Assembly (NCBI RefSeq): GCF_036881715.1
Contig: NZ_JBAKBF010000010.1
Span: 131,887-195,886, forward strand
DNA: 64,000 nt
Reading direction: 5' to 3'
From: Pannonibacter anstelovis
Lineage (GTDB): Bacteria > Pseudomonadota > Alphaproteobacteria > Rhizobiales > Stappiaceae
Part shown: piece after piece, positions 8,436 to 16,850 of the stretch
How the letters are laid out: each line of letters opens with the position of its first letter
Position numbering within the stretch: the stretch's first letter is position 1
Notes under the pieces: generated by a model
Told to the model about the DNA's origin: nothing
The model's input: only the letters and a program-made list of their open reading frames with translations
The model's database searches: none
Program-made: the position numbers and the translations under genes

Positions 8436-10160
8436 CTATTGCGCCAGCCGCAGCCGGGCGTAGCGGCTGCCTTCGCGGGCCAGCAGTTCAGCTTCGCTGC
8501 CCTCCTCGATAATGCGGCCCTGTTCCACCACGAAGACACGGTCAGCGCCTGCGATGGTGGCCAGACGGTGGGCGATGATCAGTGTGGTGCGGCCGGTGGA
8601 AAGCTCGGCCAGCGACTGCTGGATGGCCTTTTCCGTCTCCGTGTCCAGGGCGGAGGTTGCCTCGTCGAGGATGAGGATGGGCGGGTTCTTGAGGAAGATC
8701 CGGGCGATGGCCAGCCGCTGCTTCTGCCCGCCGGACAGTTTCACGCCGCGTTCGCCGATCACCGTGTCGAGCCCGGCCGGCAGGCCTTCCACCAGTTCAT
8801 CCAGCCTGGCCCGGCGCACCGCCTCGCGGATGTCCGCCTCGCTCGCATCAAGGCGGCCATAGGCGATGTTCTCGCGGATGGTTCCGGCAAAAAGGAACAC
8901 GTCCTGCTGCACGATGCCGATGTTGGAGCGCAGCGACTTCAGCGTCAGATCGCGGATATCGGTGCCGTCGATGGAAATGGCACCGCCGGTCACATCATAA
9001 AAGCGCGGCAGCAGGGAGCAGATGGTCGTCTTGCCCGCGCCCGAAGAGCCGACGAAGGCCACCGTCTCGCCCGCATTGATGGAGAAGGAGATGCCATTGA
9101 GGAGCGGCGCATCCGCCTTGTAGCCGAACTGCACATCCTTGTAGGCGATATCGCCGTTGAGCCGCCCCACGGCACGGGCTGCCGGACGGTCGGCAATATC
9201 CGGCTTGACGGCAAGGAAGGAAAGATAGCGCTGGAAGCCGGCGATGCCTTTCGGATAGGTCTCGATGACGGAGTTGATCTTCTCCACCGGGCGGAAGAAC
9301 ACGTTGACCAGAAGCAGGAATCCGACAAAGCCGCCCGCACTCAGCTCGCCGCGCACCACGAACCAGGAGCCCGCCAGCATCACCACCACCTGCACGAAGC
9401 GCATGGACAGGTAGGACAGGGACATCGATGCAGCCATCACCTTGTAGGCGGCAAGCTTGGTGTCGCGGTAATTGGTGTTGCTCGTTGCGAAGAGCTCCCG
9501 CTCATGGTCCTCGTTGGCAAAAGCCTGCACCACACGGATGCCGCCGACATTTTCCTCGATCCGGGCGTTGAAATCCGCCACCCGGCCATAGAGCGCGTGC
9601 CAGGTGGAAGTCATGCGGCTGCCGAAATGCGTCGTCACCCAGGCGGTGACTGGCACGACAATACCGGTGATCAGCGCCAGTTCCAGATGAACATGCAGCA
9701 TCAGGACAAAGGCGCCGGTCAGCGTCATCAGGGCGATGAACAGATCTTCCGGGCCATGGTGAGCCACCTCACCGATTTCCTCCAGATCCTTGGTGAGCCG
9801 GGCGACGAGATGGCCGGTCTTCTGATTGTCGAAATAGCCGAAGGAGAGTTTCTGCAAGTGGTCGAAGGCCTTGCGGCGCATCTCCGTTTCGATGGCGATG
9901 CCCAGCATGTGGCCCCAATAGGTCACGACGGCCTGAAGCCCCGCATTGCAGAAGTAGATCGCCATCAGCCCCAGAACCGCCAGCGCGATGAGGCCGAGCT
10001 GGCCCGTCGGCAGCAGCCGGTCGATGAACAGCGTCACCGCCAGCGGAAAGGCCAGCTCCAGCATGCCGGACGCAACGGCGCTGCCGAAATCCAGCGCGAA
10101 AAGGCCCTTGTGCGGCTTGTAATAGGCGGCAAAGCGCCGGATCAGATCGGATTTCGTCAT
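8436..10160 (-). CDS. ABC exporter, fused transmembrane and ATPase domains (MsbA-like)
   Basis: A 574-residue half-transporter. The N-terminal ~320 residues form a six-helix type I exporter domain (for example LGLIALAVLGLMAIYF and SWFVVRGELSAGGFVGFLLL). The C-terminal ATPase has Walker A GSSGAGKTT (about 361-369), the signature LSGGQ (475-479), Walker B ILILDEATSALD (about 495-507) and the switch His in IAHRLAT (531). Homodimers of this class export lipids, siderophores, peptides or drugs. No substrate can be read from the sequence. It is followed on the other strand by an orphan iron-type ABC ATPase, so a role in siderophore export is possible but unproven. The ATG is the only plausible start. 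Confidence 0.9.
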   Translation of the reverse strand: MTKSDLIRRFAAYYKPHKGLFALDFGSAVASGMLELAFPLAVTLFIDRLLPTGQLGLIALAVLGLMAIYFCNAGLQAVVTYWGHMLGIAIETEMRRKAFDHLQKLSFGYFDNQKTGHLVARLTKDLEEIGEVAHHGPEDLFIALMTLTGAFVLMLHVHLELALITGIVVPVTAWVTTHFGSRMTSTWHALYGRVADFNARIEENVGGIRVVQAFANEDHERELFATSNTNYRDTKLAAYKVMAASMSLSYLSMRFVQVVVMLAGSWFVVRGELSAGGFVGFLLLVNVFFRPVEKINSVIETYPKGIAGFQRYLSFLAVKPDIADRPAARAVGRLNGDIAYKDVQFGYKADAPLLNGISFSINAGETVAFVGSSGAGKTTICSLLPRFYDVTGGAISIDGTDIRDLTLKSLRSNIGIVQQDVFLFAGTIRENIAYGRLDASEADIREAVRRARLDELVEGLPAGLDTVIGERGVKLSGGQKQRLAIARIFLKNPPILILDEATSALDTETEKAIQQSLAELSTGRTTLIIAHRLATIAGADRVFVVEQGRIIEEGSEAELLAREGSRYARLRLAQ

Positions 10161-10221
10161 GGAACTTCAGGGCTTTACGGGCAGGACAGGGGAGGAGGGA
10201 GGAGAAAAGTTCTCTCCTTTT

Positions 10222-10390
10222 GCCGCAGCGCTCCTCTCCCCCCTTGAGGGGGAGATGTCAGCGCAAGCTGACAGAGGGGGGTGGAAGCGCTTCAGCACGG
10301 CGGGAACTCTCTTGATAACGGACAGCCAGATACCCCCCTCTGCCCCCTGCCGGGGGCATCTCCCCCTCAAGGGGGGAGAGAAGTTGGGGC
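10222..10390 (+). repeat. GC-rich palindromic intergenic repeat, family A copy 1
   Basis: A ~170-bp element built from two hairpins: CTCTCCCCCCTTGAGGGGGA with the AGCGCAAGCT region, and TGCCCCCTGCCGGGGGCA with TCTCCCCCTCAAGGGGGGA. The termini are inverted repeats of each other (CCTCTCCCCCCTTGAGG against CCTCAAGGGGGGAGAG). Further copies lie near 30143, 31482, 50091 and 53100. It occupies most of the 10161-10537 gap. The remaining ~145 bp before 10538 should hold the promoter of the next gene. Confidence 0.85.
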
Positions 10391-10537
10391 CTGGCTGGCC
10401 TTCCGAGGTAAACACCGCCCCGGCGAAGGGCAGGGGAGGCAGGACAGCGGGGCGGGAAGGACGCTTGACCTTTCCGGCCTGATCCGCGAAACATGAAAAC
10501 AGTACTCCAGTTTGACCAGTAACGGAATCCGGGTTTC

Positions 10538-11374
10538 ATGTCCATGTCCGCCAGCGCCCTCAAGGCTGACGCAGCGCCGTCCCCCGGCTTTTCGCTGGCC
10601 CCGGCCTTCTCTCTGGAAAATGTCAGCTTCCGCCTCAGGGACAAGGTGCTGTTGCAGCCGCTGGATCTGGAGCTGCCGGCGGGCAAATCCATCGCGCTCA
10701 TCGGGCATAACGGCTCGGGCAAATCCACGCTGCTGAAGCTGCTTGGCCGCCAGCAGGAGGCCGCCAGCGGCACCATCCGCTTCCAGGGCGGGGTCTTGAG
10801 CGGCTGGAACGCCCGCGCCTTTGCCCGCAAGCTCGCCTATCTGCCGCAGCACACGCCGGTGGCCCCCGGCATGCTGGTGCGCGAGCTGGTGGCCCTTGGC
10901 CGCTATCCCTGGCATGGCGCTCTTGGCCGCTTTGGCGCCGCCGACAAGGCCAAGGTGGAAGAGGCGCTGGCCCGCACCGGCATGGAGCCTTTCGCGGACC
11001 GGCTGGTGGACACGCTGTCGGGCGGCGAACGCCAGCGCGCATGGATCGCCATGATGGTGGCGCAGGATGCAGACTGCCTGCTGCTGGACGAGCCGATTTC
11101 CGCGCTCGATATCGGCCACCAGCTGGACGTGCTGGGCCTGATCCGCGATCTGGTGCGCGACAAGGGGCTGACGGCGATCACCGTGCTGCATGACATCAAC
11201 ATGGCCGCCCGCTTCTGCGACCACATCGTGGCGCTGCATTCGGGGCGGAAGATCCTTGAGGGCAGCCCGGCAGACATCATGACCAGCGAGGCGCTGCGGC
11301 GCATCTACAACGTCGACATGGACGTCCTGCCCGCCGCTTCAGCCTCCGGCCACCCGGTGGCACTGGTACGCTGA
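10538..11374 (+). CDS. Iron-siderophore type ABC ATPase (FhuC/FecE-like), orphan
   Basis: A 278-residue ATP-binding subunit with Walker A GHNGSGKST (56-64), signature LSGGERQR, Walker B CLLLDEP and switch His in VLHDINMAARF. The short segment ALGRYPWHG is typical of ferrichrome/ferric-dicitrate/B12 importers, so it should energise an FhuB-type permease. No permease or binding protein gene adjoins it: repeats lie upstream, and a B-type repeat and a regulator-like gene lie downstream. It must work with subunits encoded elsewhere or be a leftover of a broken operon. It starts with a short Ala-rich extension of ~20 residues before the ATPase core; the ATG at 10544 is an alternative start. Confidence 0.88.
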   Translation: MSMSASALKADAAPSPGFSLAPAFSLENVSFRLRDKVLLQPLDLELPAGKSIALIGHNGSGKSTLLKLLGRQQEAASGTIRFQGGVLSGWNARAFARKLAYLPQHTPVAPGMLVRELVALGRYPWHGALGRFGAADKAKVEEALARTGMEPFADRLVDTLSGGERQRAWIAMMVAQDADCLLLDEPISALDIGHQLDVLGLIRDLVRDKGLTAITVLHDINMAARFCDHIVALHSGRKILEGSPADIMTSEALRRIYNVDMDVLPAASASGHPVALVR

Positions 11375-11399
11375 GCCTGCGGGCAGGCGGGTTTTGCTT

Positions 11400-11675
11400 T
11401 GACGCCGGAAAGGCAAGCCGTTTCAAAGCCTTGCCTCTCTGGGTGAGGCCTCTCGTTTCCCCTCCCCCTTGAGGGGAGGGGGCGGCAGGCGTCCTTGCGA
11501 AAAGCAAACGCCTCATTGCGGGCAGTTTCCAGATCTGATGTGTGAATCCGGCAGCTCAAAAGGAAAGAGGGCGAGCGGCTCAAGCGCTTGCGCAAATCCA
11601 CCACTGCGTGCCGCCTCCCCTCTCGACAGCGGGCAGGGGAGGGGCCTATTGTGCGTTTGTGCACAAACTGGTTTT
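11400..11675 (+). repeat. GC-rich intergenic repeat, family B copy 1 (diverged)
   Basis: Starts with ~60 bp (AAAGCCTTGCCTCTCTGG through CTCGTTTCCCCTCCC) nearly identical to 54259-54320, then CCCTCCCCCTTGAGGGGAGG, and ends with a second CCTCCCC/GGGGAGGGG block near 11622-11656. The middle differs from the other copies. No gene is supported in the 11375-11748 gap outside it. Confidence 0.65.
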
Positions 11676-11748
11676 CTCCAGTTTCCTCAACGCACAAGCC
11701 TTCTCTAAACGGGGTGCGTCCGCATCCTGAGCTCACGGATTGCCATAT

Positions 11749-12213
11749 ATGACAGACGGATCTGAAAAGACCGCCTTTCTTTCCGCGCGCGTGCCGGTCA
11801 GCCTGAGAAACAGATTCAAGGCCGTTGCGGCACAGCGGGGGCTCAAGGTGCAGGAGCTTCTGAACGAGCTGCTCACCCGCTACACGGAAGGGCTGGACCG
11901 GCGCGAGCCTTCTGCGGCGGAGATCCTCCATCTCCTGCGCGCCCAGAAGGAGCGGCTGATGCGCCTCGGCCTTCAGCATCTCTATCTCACCGGCGCGCTG
12001 GCCCGGGGCGAGCCATCCACCGGACAGGAAGTCAGCCTCTCCTATGAGCTGGACCCGCAGGCGGGCCTGTCCCTGCTCAGCATCGGCCGGGTGGGCGACA
12101 TCATCACCGCCTCCCTGCCGGACGACCTGAAGGTCACGCTCGTTCCCCGCAAGAAAACCGCCACCTCATCCACCTATGCCAGCAGCACGGATGACGAAAT
12201 CCGCGTCTTCTGA
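11749..12213 (+). CDS. Ribbon-helix-helix protein fused to a catalytically dead nucleotidyltransferase fold
   Basis: A 154-residue protein. Residues ~8-48 (AFLSARVPVSLRNRFKAVAA then GLKVQELLNELLTRY) have the pattern of a CopG-type ribbon-helix-helix DNA-binding domain. Residues ~57-134 align by eye with minimal nucleotidyltransferase (MNT-type) proteins: LLRAQKERLMRLGLQHLYL, then GALARGEPS where active members have GSxARGE, then EVSLSYELDP where they have DIDLLVEFDP, then LKVTLVPRK where they have RKVDLV. The Gly-Ser becomes Gly-Ala and all three metal-binding Asp residues are replaced (Glu94, Ser96, Thr130), so no transferase activity is expected. It may be a regulator or antitoxin that uses the dead fold for binding. 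I chose the ATG at 11749 over an in-frame TTG at 11740. It ends flush against the convergent AraC gene. Confidence 0.75.
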   Translation: MTDGSEKTAFLSARVPVSLRNRFKAVAAQRGLKVQELLNELLTRYTEGLDRREPSAAEILHLLRAQKERLMRLGLQHLYLTGALARGEPSTGQEVSLSYELDPQAGLSLLSIGRVGDIITASLPDDLKVTLVPRKKTATSSTYASSTDDEIRVF

Positions 12214-13074
12214 TCACTCCCCGTCCGGCTGGTCCGCCGCAGGCATGCCCCTTGCCAGAAAGCTCTGGGGCGGGGTGCCGAAGTAGCTGCGGAAGGCGGC
12301 GGAGAAGGCGCTGGCGCTGCCATAGCCCAGCCGGTGGGCAATTTCCGTGCTGCTGTGGCCGCGGTTGAGCAGCTCCAGCGCGGACAGCAGCCGCAAGCGG
12401 CTGCGCCATTGCCGGAAGGTGAGCCCGGTTTCCCCATGGAACAGGCGCTCCAGCGTACGGATGCTGGCCCCTGCCATAGTGCCAAGCTCTGCCAGAGACC
12501 GGCCATCCCCCGGATTGGCCACCAGATGCCGCGTCACCCGCAGCAGGCGCGGATCGTGGCCGCCGGGCAGATGCAGCGGGGCTTCGGCAAGGGCCGTGAT
12601 CTCATCCAGCGCAAGCGCGCAAAGCCGCTGGTGCGCGCTGTCCTTTCCTTCATGTCCTTCCGGTCCCTCCGGCCCGCCCATGCTGCACAGCCGCAGGATG
12701 ATCTCGCGCATCAGCCCCGTCATCAGCCGCACGCTGCAGGCGGAGCCGGAGAGGGCCGGGCGGCCCTCAAGGGCGCTGGGGTCCACATAGAGATTGCGGA
12801 TTTCCACTTCCGTTTCCGAGAGCGTGTGATGCGGCACGCCGCCGGGAACCCAGACCGCATGCGAGGGCGGCACGATCCACACCCCGTCCGCGCTGAACAC
12901 CCTGAGAACGCCGCGCATGCCCCACAGAAGCTGGCTGCGGGGGTGGCTGTGCGGCGCAACGGCCCAGCCGGGCGCCAGCCTCTCGCTGCGGGCCAGCACC
13001 GGCCGCTCCGGGTCGATCACGAAGGCGGTGGGGGAGGGGGCGGCATTTGGCGTGTCAGCGACATCAATTGGCAT
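12214..13074 (-). CDS. AraC-family regulator with N-terminal cupin sensor
   Basis: A 286-residue transcription factor. Residues ~15-90 form a cupin (HSHPRSQLLWGMRG and VPPSHAVWVPGGVPHHT), which binds the effector. Residues ~185-280 hold the two helix-turn-helix motifs of the AraC/XylS family (SLAELGTMAGASIRTLERLF and STEIAHRLGYGSASAFSAAF). The FRQWRSRLRLLSALELL helix links them. The divergent membrane transporter gene starts ~70 bp away, so the regulator probably controls the transporter and itself from the shared promoter region. The inducer is unknown. Confidence 0.9.
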   Translation of the reverse strand: MPIDVADTPNAAPSPTAFVIDPERPVLARSERLAPGWAVAPHSHPRSQLLWGMRGVLRVFSADGVWIVPPSHAVWVPGGVPHHTLSETEVEIRNLYVDPSALEGRPALSGSACSVRLMTGLMREIILRLCSMGGPEGPEGHEGKDSAHQRLCALALDEITALAEAPLHLPGGHDPRLLRVTRHLVANPGDGRSLAELGTMAGASIRTLERLFHGETGLTFRQWRSRLRLLSALELLNRGHSSTEIAHRLGYGSASAFSAAFRSYFGTPPQSFLARGMPAADQPDGE

Positions 13075-13145
13075 GATGATAGTCTAACGCATTGCACCGG
13101 GGAAGGCTAGTTTGGCGGCCCCGCACCAGATCAGGATATACATCC

Positions 13146-14561
13146 GTGACCAACCCAATTCCCGTGCGCAAGGCGCTCGCCTTTGGCCTCATCGCCATTT
13201 CGCTGCTCATTGCCCTGTTTCCGCCTGCGCCCCTGAGCCCGGTTCAGGGGCAGACGCTGGCCATCATCCTTGTCACCCTCGGGCTCTGGGCCACCAGCCT
13301 CGTGCCCAACTATCTGGCGGCGCTGATCTTCTTCGCTGCCGCACTAATCCTGAAACTCGCCCCTGCACCGCTGGTGTTTTCCGGCTTTTCCTCGGCCGCC
13401 ATCTGGCTGATCGTCTCCGGCTTCGTCATCGGCAGCGCCATCAGCCTGTCGGGGCTGGGCGACAAGCTGGCCGCTGCCCTCGCGCCGATGCTGACCGGCA
13501 GCTATCTGCGCCTCATCGGCGGGTTGATGCTGATCGCCATGTTCCTCGGTTTCCTGATGCCGTCCTCCGTCGGACGCGCCGTGGCGCTGATACCCGCAGG
13601 CATGGCCCTGGCCGCCCGCTGCGGCTTTGAACCGGGCTCCAATGGCCGCGCCGGCATCGCGGTGGTGCTGGCCATCGGCTGCAACATGCCGAGCTTTGCC
13701 ATCCTGCCGTCCAACATTCCCAACATGGTCCTGTCCGGCGCCGCCGAAACCATCTACGGCACGCATTTCAGCTATGTCGATTATCTGCTGCTGCACTATC
13801 CGGTGCTGGGCATCGTCAAGTCGGCGCTGATCGTGTTTCTGGTGCTGAAGCTCTTCCCCGCAAGGATCAGCCGGGCCTCCGGCCAGATGCCCGATGCCGC
13901 CCCGCAGAAGCCTGAAGCCGAAGGCGCGGCCACCGCGCGGCTGAAAACCTCGGTCATCCTGATGATCACACTGGGCTTCTGGGCAACTGACAGCCTGCAT
14001 GGCGTCAACCCGGCCTGGATCGGCCTCGTCACGGCCATCGTCCTGCTGCTGCCCGCAATAGGCGTCGTTTCAGGACCGGCCTTCAAGGCCTCCTCCGACT
14101 TTGGCACGGTGCTGTTCGTTGCCGGTGCGCTGGCGGTGGGCACGCTGGTCAACCAGTCTGGTCTGGGCACGCTGATCGGCGAGGGGCTGCGGGCGGTCCT
14201 GCCTCTGTCGCCCGCAGACAATCCGGGGCAGGGCCTCGTCAACTTCCTGTCGCTGACGCTGATGAGCTTCGGCACCAGTCTCATTGCCACGGTTCCCAGC
14301 GCCCCGGCGGTGCTGACGCCCATGGCGCAGGACCTTGCAGCGGCCAGCGGCTTCAGCCTCGATGCGGTGCTGATGACACAGGTGCCAGGCTTCTCCACCG
14401 TGCTGATGCCCTATCAGGTGGCGCCGCTGATCATCGCCATGCAGATGTCGGGCGAGCGGCTGTCACATGTGACCCGCCTGCTCCTGCCGCTGACCGCCAT
14501 CACCCTGCTGCTGCTCCTGCCGCTCGATTACCTGTGGTGGCGGCTGCTGGGCTGGGTGTAG
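13146..14561 (+). CDS. SLC13/DASS-type anion permease
   Basis: A ~471-residue integral membrane protein with about 11-13 hydrophobic helices. The pattern GRAGIAVVLAIGCNMPSFAILPSNIPNMV, then a hydrophilic cytoplasmic loop at about 245-270 (RISRASGQMPDAAPQKPEAE) and a second half with FGTSLIATVPSAPAVLTP, matches the two hairpin-containing halves of the divalent anion:sodium symporter superfamily. Members import dicarboxylates, sulfate or related anions with sodium. I chose the GTG at 13146 (VTNPIPVRKALAFG) because the upstream extension is Arg-rich and unlike the family. It is divergent from the AraC gene, which probably regulates it. The substrate is not evident. Confidence 0.82.
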   Translation: MTNPIPVRKALAFGLIAISLLIALFPPAPLSPVQGQTLAIILVTLGLWATSLVPNYLAALIFFAAALILKLAPAPLVFSGFSSAAIWLIVSGFVIGSAISLSGLGDKLAAALAPMLTGSYLRLIGGLMLIAMFLGFLMPSSVGRAVALIPAGMALAARCGFEPGSNGRAGIAVVLAIGCNMPSFAILPSNIPNMVLSGAAETIYGTHFSYVDYLLLHYPVLGIVKSALIVFLVLKLFPARISRASGQMPDAAPQKPEAEGAATARLKTSVILMITLGFWATDSLHGVNPAWIGLVTAIVLLLPAIGVVSGPAFKASSDFGTVLFVAGALAVGTLVNQSGLGTLIGEGLRAVLPLSPADNPGQGLVNFLSLTLMSFGTSLIATVPSAPAVLTPMAQDLAAASGFSLDAVLMTQVPGFSTVLMPYQVAPLIIAMQMSGERLSHVTRLLLPLTAITLLLLLPLDYLWWRLLGWV

Positions 14562-14607
14562 GCCCGCGGCGCCGGAGCCTTTTCAGGGCATGATGTGCAA
14601 CGCTGGA

Positions 14608-15492
14608 TCAGAGCAGCAGCCCGAGACGGGACAGGGTGAGGCGGCATTGGCGGCAAAGCGGCTCGTTCCGGCCGCCCCGGTAATAGCTGAGGGCAATGAC
14701 GGCGCCGTAAAGCGCCCAGGCCTTGCCGCGCAGCCAGGCGCCCTCGTCCAGCTCCAGCGTCTGGCGGAAGGCATCGCGCGCGGCAGGGTCCACCCAGGAC
14801 CAGGCGGTGGCATAATCGGCAGCCGGGTCGCCCACAGCCGAAAGGCCCCAGTCGATCACGCCGGAGAGCTGTCCGCCGATGGTCAGCAAATTGTCCGCCT
14901 TCAGGTCCCCATGCAGCCACACAGCCGGTCCCTCGAAAGGCACCGCCAGCGCGCTGTCCCACAGCGCCACCGCTGCCGTGGCATCAACCTCGTCCCGCAC
15001 CATTTCGATTGCCGGAAAGGTCTGCGCGGACATATCCGCAAGCGGGATGCCCCGCAGCTTGTTCACCGGCCCGGCCAGCGGCGCGCCCTCAACGGGCTTG
15101 CGGTGCAGCGCCTTCAGGAACCCGGCCAGCGACACCGCTGCGTCCGTCACGCTGGCAATGTTCTGCGGCGTGGCAACCTCGCCCTCCATCCAGTCAAATA
15201 TGCCGAATTCGCAGCCCATCTCAGGCCCGGCATGCCCGCGATGGCGCAGCCGGGGAATGGTGAGGGGCAGGGGGGCGAGATGCGGCAGCCAGTCAAGCTC
15301 CTTCGTCACCAGTTCCACTGCGGACCGGCGCCGGGGGATACGCAGCACCAGATCCTCCCCGATCCGGTACAGCGCATTGTCGGTTCCCGTGGAGGCAACC
15401 CGTGAGAGCGGCAGCTGCGCCCATTGCGGTGCCTGCCGGGCCAGCAGCGCATGGATGAGGGCATCCGTGACGGGAAGATCATCAGCATGCAT
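14608..15492 (-). CDS. Aminoglycoside phosphotransferase (APH) family kinase
   Basis: A 294-residue small-molecule kinase fold. The N-terminal lobe has VLRIPRRRSA with the ATP-binding Lys/Arg region. The catalytic loop reads WLHGDLKADNLL (HGDxxxxN) and the metal-binding segment reads GVIDWGLSAVGDPAADYA. These are the hallmarks of the APH/choline-kinase-like family, many of whose members act on macrolides, homoserine or unknown alcohols. The C-terminus holds a CRQC pair. The start is the ATG 17 bp after the chrA stop, so it is translated from the same message as chrA. Whether it gives antibiotic resistance cannot be judged from sequence. Confidence 0.85.
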   Translation of the reverse strand: MHADDLPVTDALIHALLARQAPQWAQLPLSRVASTGTDNALYRIGEDLVLRIPRRRSAVELVTKELDWLPHLAPLPLTIPRLRHRGHAGPEMGCEFGIFDWMEGEVATPQNIASVTDAAVSLAGFLKALHRKPVEGAPLAGPVNKLRGIPLADMSAQTFPAIEMVRDEVDATAAVALWDSALAVPFEGPAVWLHGDLKADNLLTIGGQLSGVIDWGLSAVGDPAADYATAWSWVDPAARDAFRQTLELDEGAWLRGKAWALYGAVIALSYYRGGRNEPLCRQCRLTLSRLGLLL

Positions 15493-15509
15493 CGGCTTGT
15501 CCTTATCTC

Positions 15510-16727
15510 TCAGGCCAGAACCGCCAGCACCGCGCCGCCCGCCGCTGCCAGCACAACGGCGGCGAAGGGCGGGGCCTTGAAGGCCACGAGCAGCACGAAA
15601 CAGGCCAGCGCAAGGGTGAAATCCGGCAGGCCGCCGATGGCGCTGGTGAAGACGGGCGTATAGAGCGCGGCGCCCAGAATGCCCACCACGGCGGCATTGG
15701 CCCCCTGCATCAGCGATTGCGCCGGGGCGAGGGTGCGGAACCGGTCCCAGAAGGGCAGGGCGCCCACCAGCAGCAGGAAGCCGGGCAGAAACACGAAGAC
15801 AAGCGCCAGCGCCGCCCCGGCAAGGCCATTGGGCGCAGGCCCCAGCACCGCGCCGAGATAGGCCGCAAAGGTGAAAAGCGGCCCCGGCATCGCCTGCACC
15901 GCGCCATAACCGGCGAGGAAAGCGTCCGGCGTCACCCAGCCGGGCTGCACCACTTCGGCCTCCAGCAGCGGCAGCACCACATGGCCGCCGCCGAAGACCA
16001 GCGCCCCGGCGCGGTAGAAACTGTCCATCACCGCAAGGCTCTGGCCTTGCCCGGCCAGCAGCGGCAGCAGCACCAGCAGCGAGGCAAAGACGGCCAGCGC
16101 GGCAAGGGCCACGCCCCGTGTGACGGGCAGGGGGGCAGGCGGGGCGGCGGCTGCCCCTTGCCCCCGGCCCAGCACCAGACCGGCACTGGCCCCGAGCAGG
16201 ATTGCTGCCACCATCCCCAAAGCGCCGGGCAAAAGGGCGAGCATGGCGACAGCGCCAACGGCAATGGCCGCGCGCTCCTTGTCCGGGCAGAGGTTTTTCG
16301 CCATGCCCCAGACCGCCTGCGCCACAATGGCCACGGCAACGATCTTCAGCCCGTGCAGCGCGCCGGTGCCCAAGGGACCGGACATGCGCGCCGCCGTCAT
16401 GGCAAAGAGGAAGAGCACCAGCGCCGAGGGCAGGGTGAAGGCGGTGAAGGCAGCAAAAGCCCCCAGCCACCCGGCCCGCATCATCCCCAGCGCAAAGCCC
16501 GCCTGACTGGAGGCAGGCCCCGGCAGAAACTGGCACAGCGCCACAAGATCCGCATAGGCCCGGTCCGTCAGCCAGCCGCGCCGCGTCACCAGCTCATCGC
16601 GGAAATAGCCAAGATGGGCAATGGGCCCGCCGAAGGACGTGAGCCCCAGCTTCAGGAAAACCCTGAACACCTCTCCAGCCGTCCCCTCCGGCCTTGCAGC
16701 CTCTTGCGTTCCCTCTCCGCTGCTCAT
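15510..16727 (-). CDS. chrA: Chromate efflux transporter, long two-domain type
   Basis: A 405-residue inner-membrane protein made of two homologous halves, as in long-chain CHR transporters that expel chromate. The N-terminal half has the signature FGGPIAHLGYFRDE (after TSFGGP) and GPASSQAGFALG. The second half repeats it as FGGGHVVLPLLEAEV with PGPLFTFAAYLG. About 10-12 hydrophobic segments are visible. The ATG at 16727 (MSSGEGTQE) begins the family-like part; a longer frame upstream is Arg-rich and covers the promoter and a repeat. The phosphotransferase gene lies 17 bp downstream. Confidence 0.9.
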   Translation of the reverse strand: MSSGEGTQEAARPEGTAGEVFRVFLKLGLTSFGGPIAHLGYFRDELVTRRGWLTDRAYADLVALCQFLPGPASSQAGFALGMMRAGWLGAFAAFTAFTLPSALVLFLFAMTAARMSGPLGTGALHGLKIVAVAIVAQAVWGMAKNLCPDKERAAIAVGAVAMLALLPGALGMVAAILLGASAGLVLGRGQGAAAAPPAPLPVTRGVALAALAVFASLLVLLPLLAGQGQSLAVMDSFYRAGALVFGGGHVVLPLLEAEVVQPGWVTPDAFLAGYGAVQAMPGPLFTFAAYLGAVLGPAPNGLAGAALALVFVFLPGFLLLVGALPFWDRFRTLAPAQSLMQGANAAVVGILGAALYTPVFTSAIGGLPDFTLALACFVLLVAFKAPPFAAVVLAAAGGAVLAVLA

Positions 16728-16732
16728 CGCCC

Positions 16733-16805
16733 GCCGGTCTCTCCTCAAGAGTGTCAGGTGCCCAGTAACCGTAGCCGTGTGACGGCTGCGTGACGAGGGG
16801 CCTCG
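16733..16805 (+). repeat. Imperfect direct repeat D, copy 1 (upstream of chrA)
   Basis: GCCGGTCTCTCCTCAAGA through GCTGCGTGACGAGGGG is about three-quarters identical to 17327-17400. In the minus-strand direction it lies directly upstream of chrA and should include its promoter. Confidence 0.65.
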
Positions 16806-16850
16806 TAAGCGCAAAGCTGGAAAGAGCCGCAGCAGCGGCGGCACCAGACC

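Noticed and set aside
8403..10247. A 614-codon open frame opposite the ABC exporter
   Set aside because: Antisense shadow; the exporter carries all ABC motifs.
10222..10390. Hairpin repeats as a CRISPR array
   Set aside because: Copies are dispersed over tens of kilobases and palindromic, without regular spacers or cas genes.
14608..16536. A single 642-codon frame spanning the phosphotransferase and chrA
   Set aside because: Only the last 294 codons encode a kinase. The upstream part is chrA read out of frame, so it is not a fusion.
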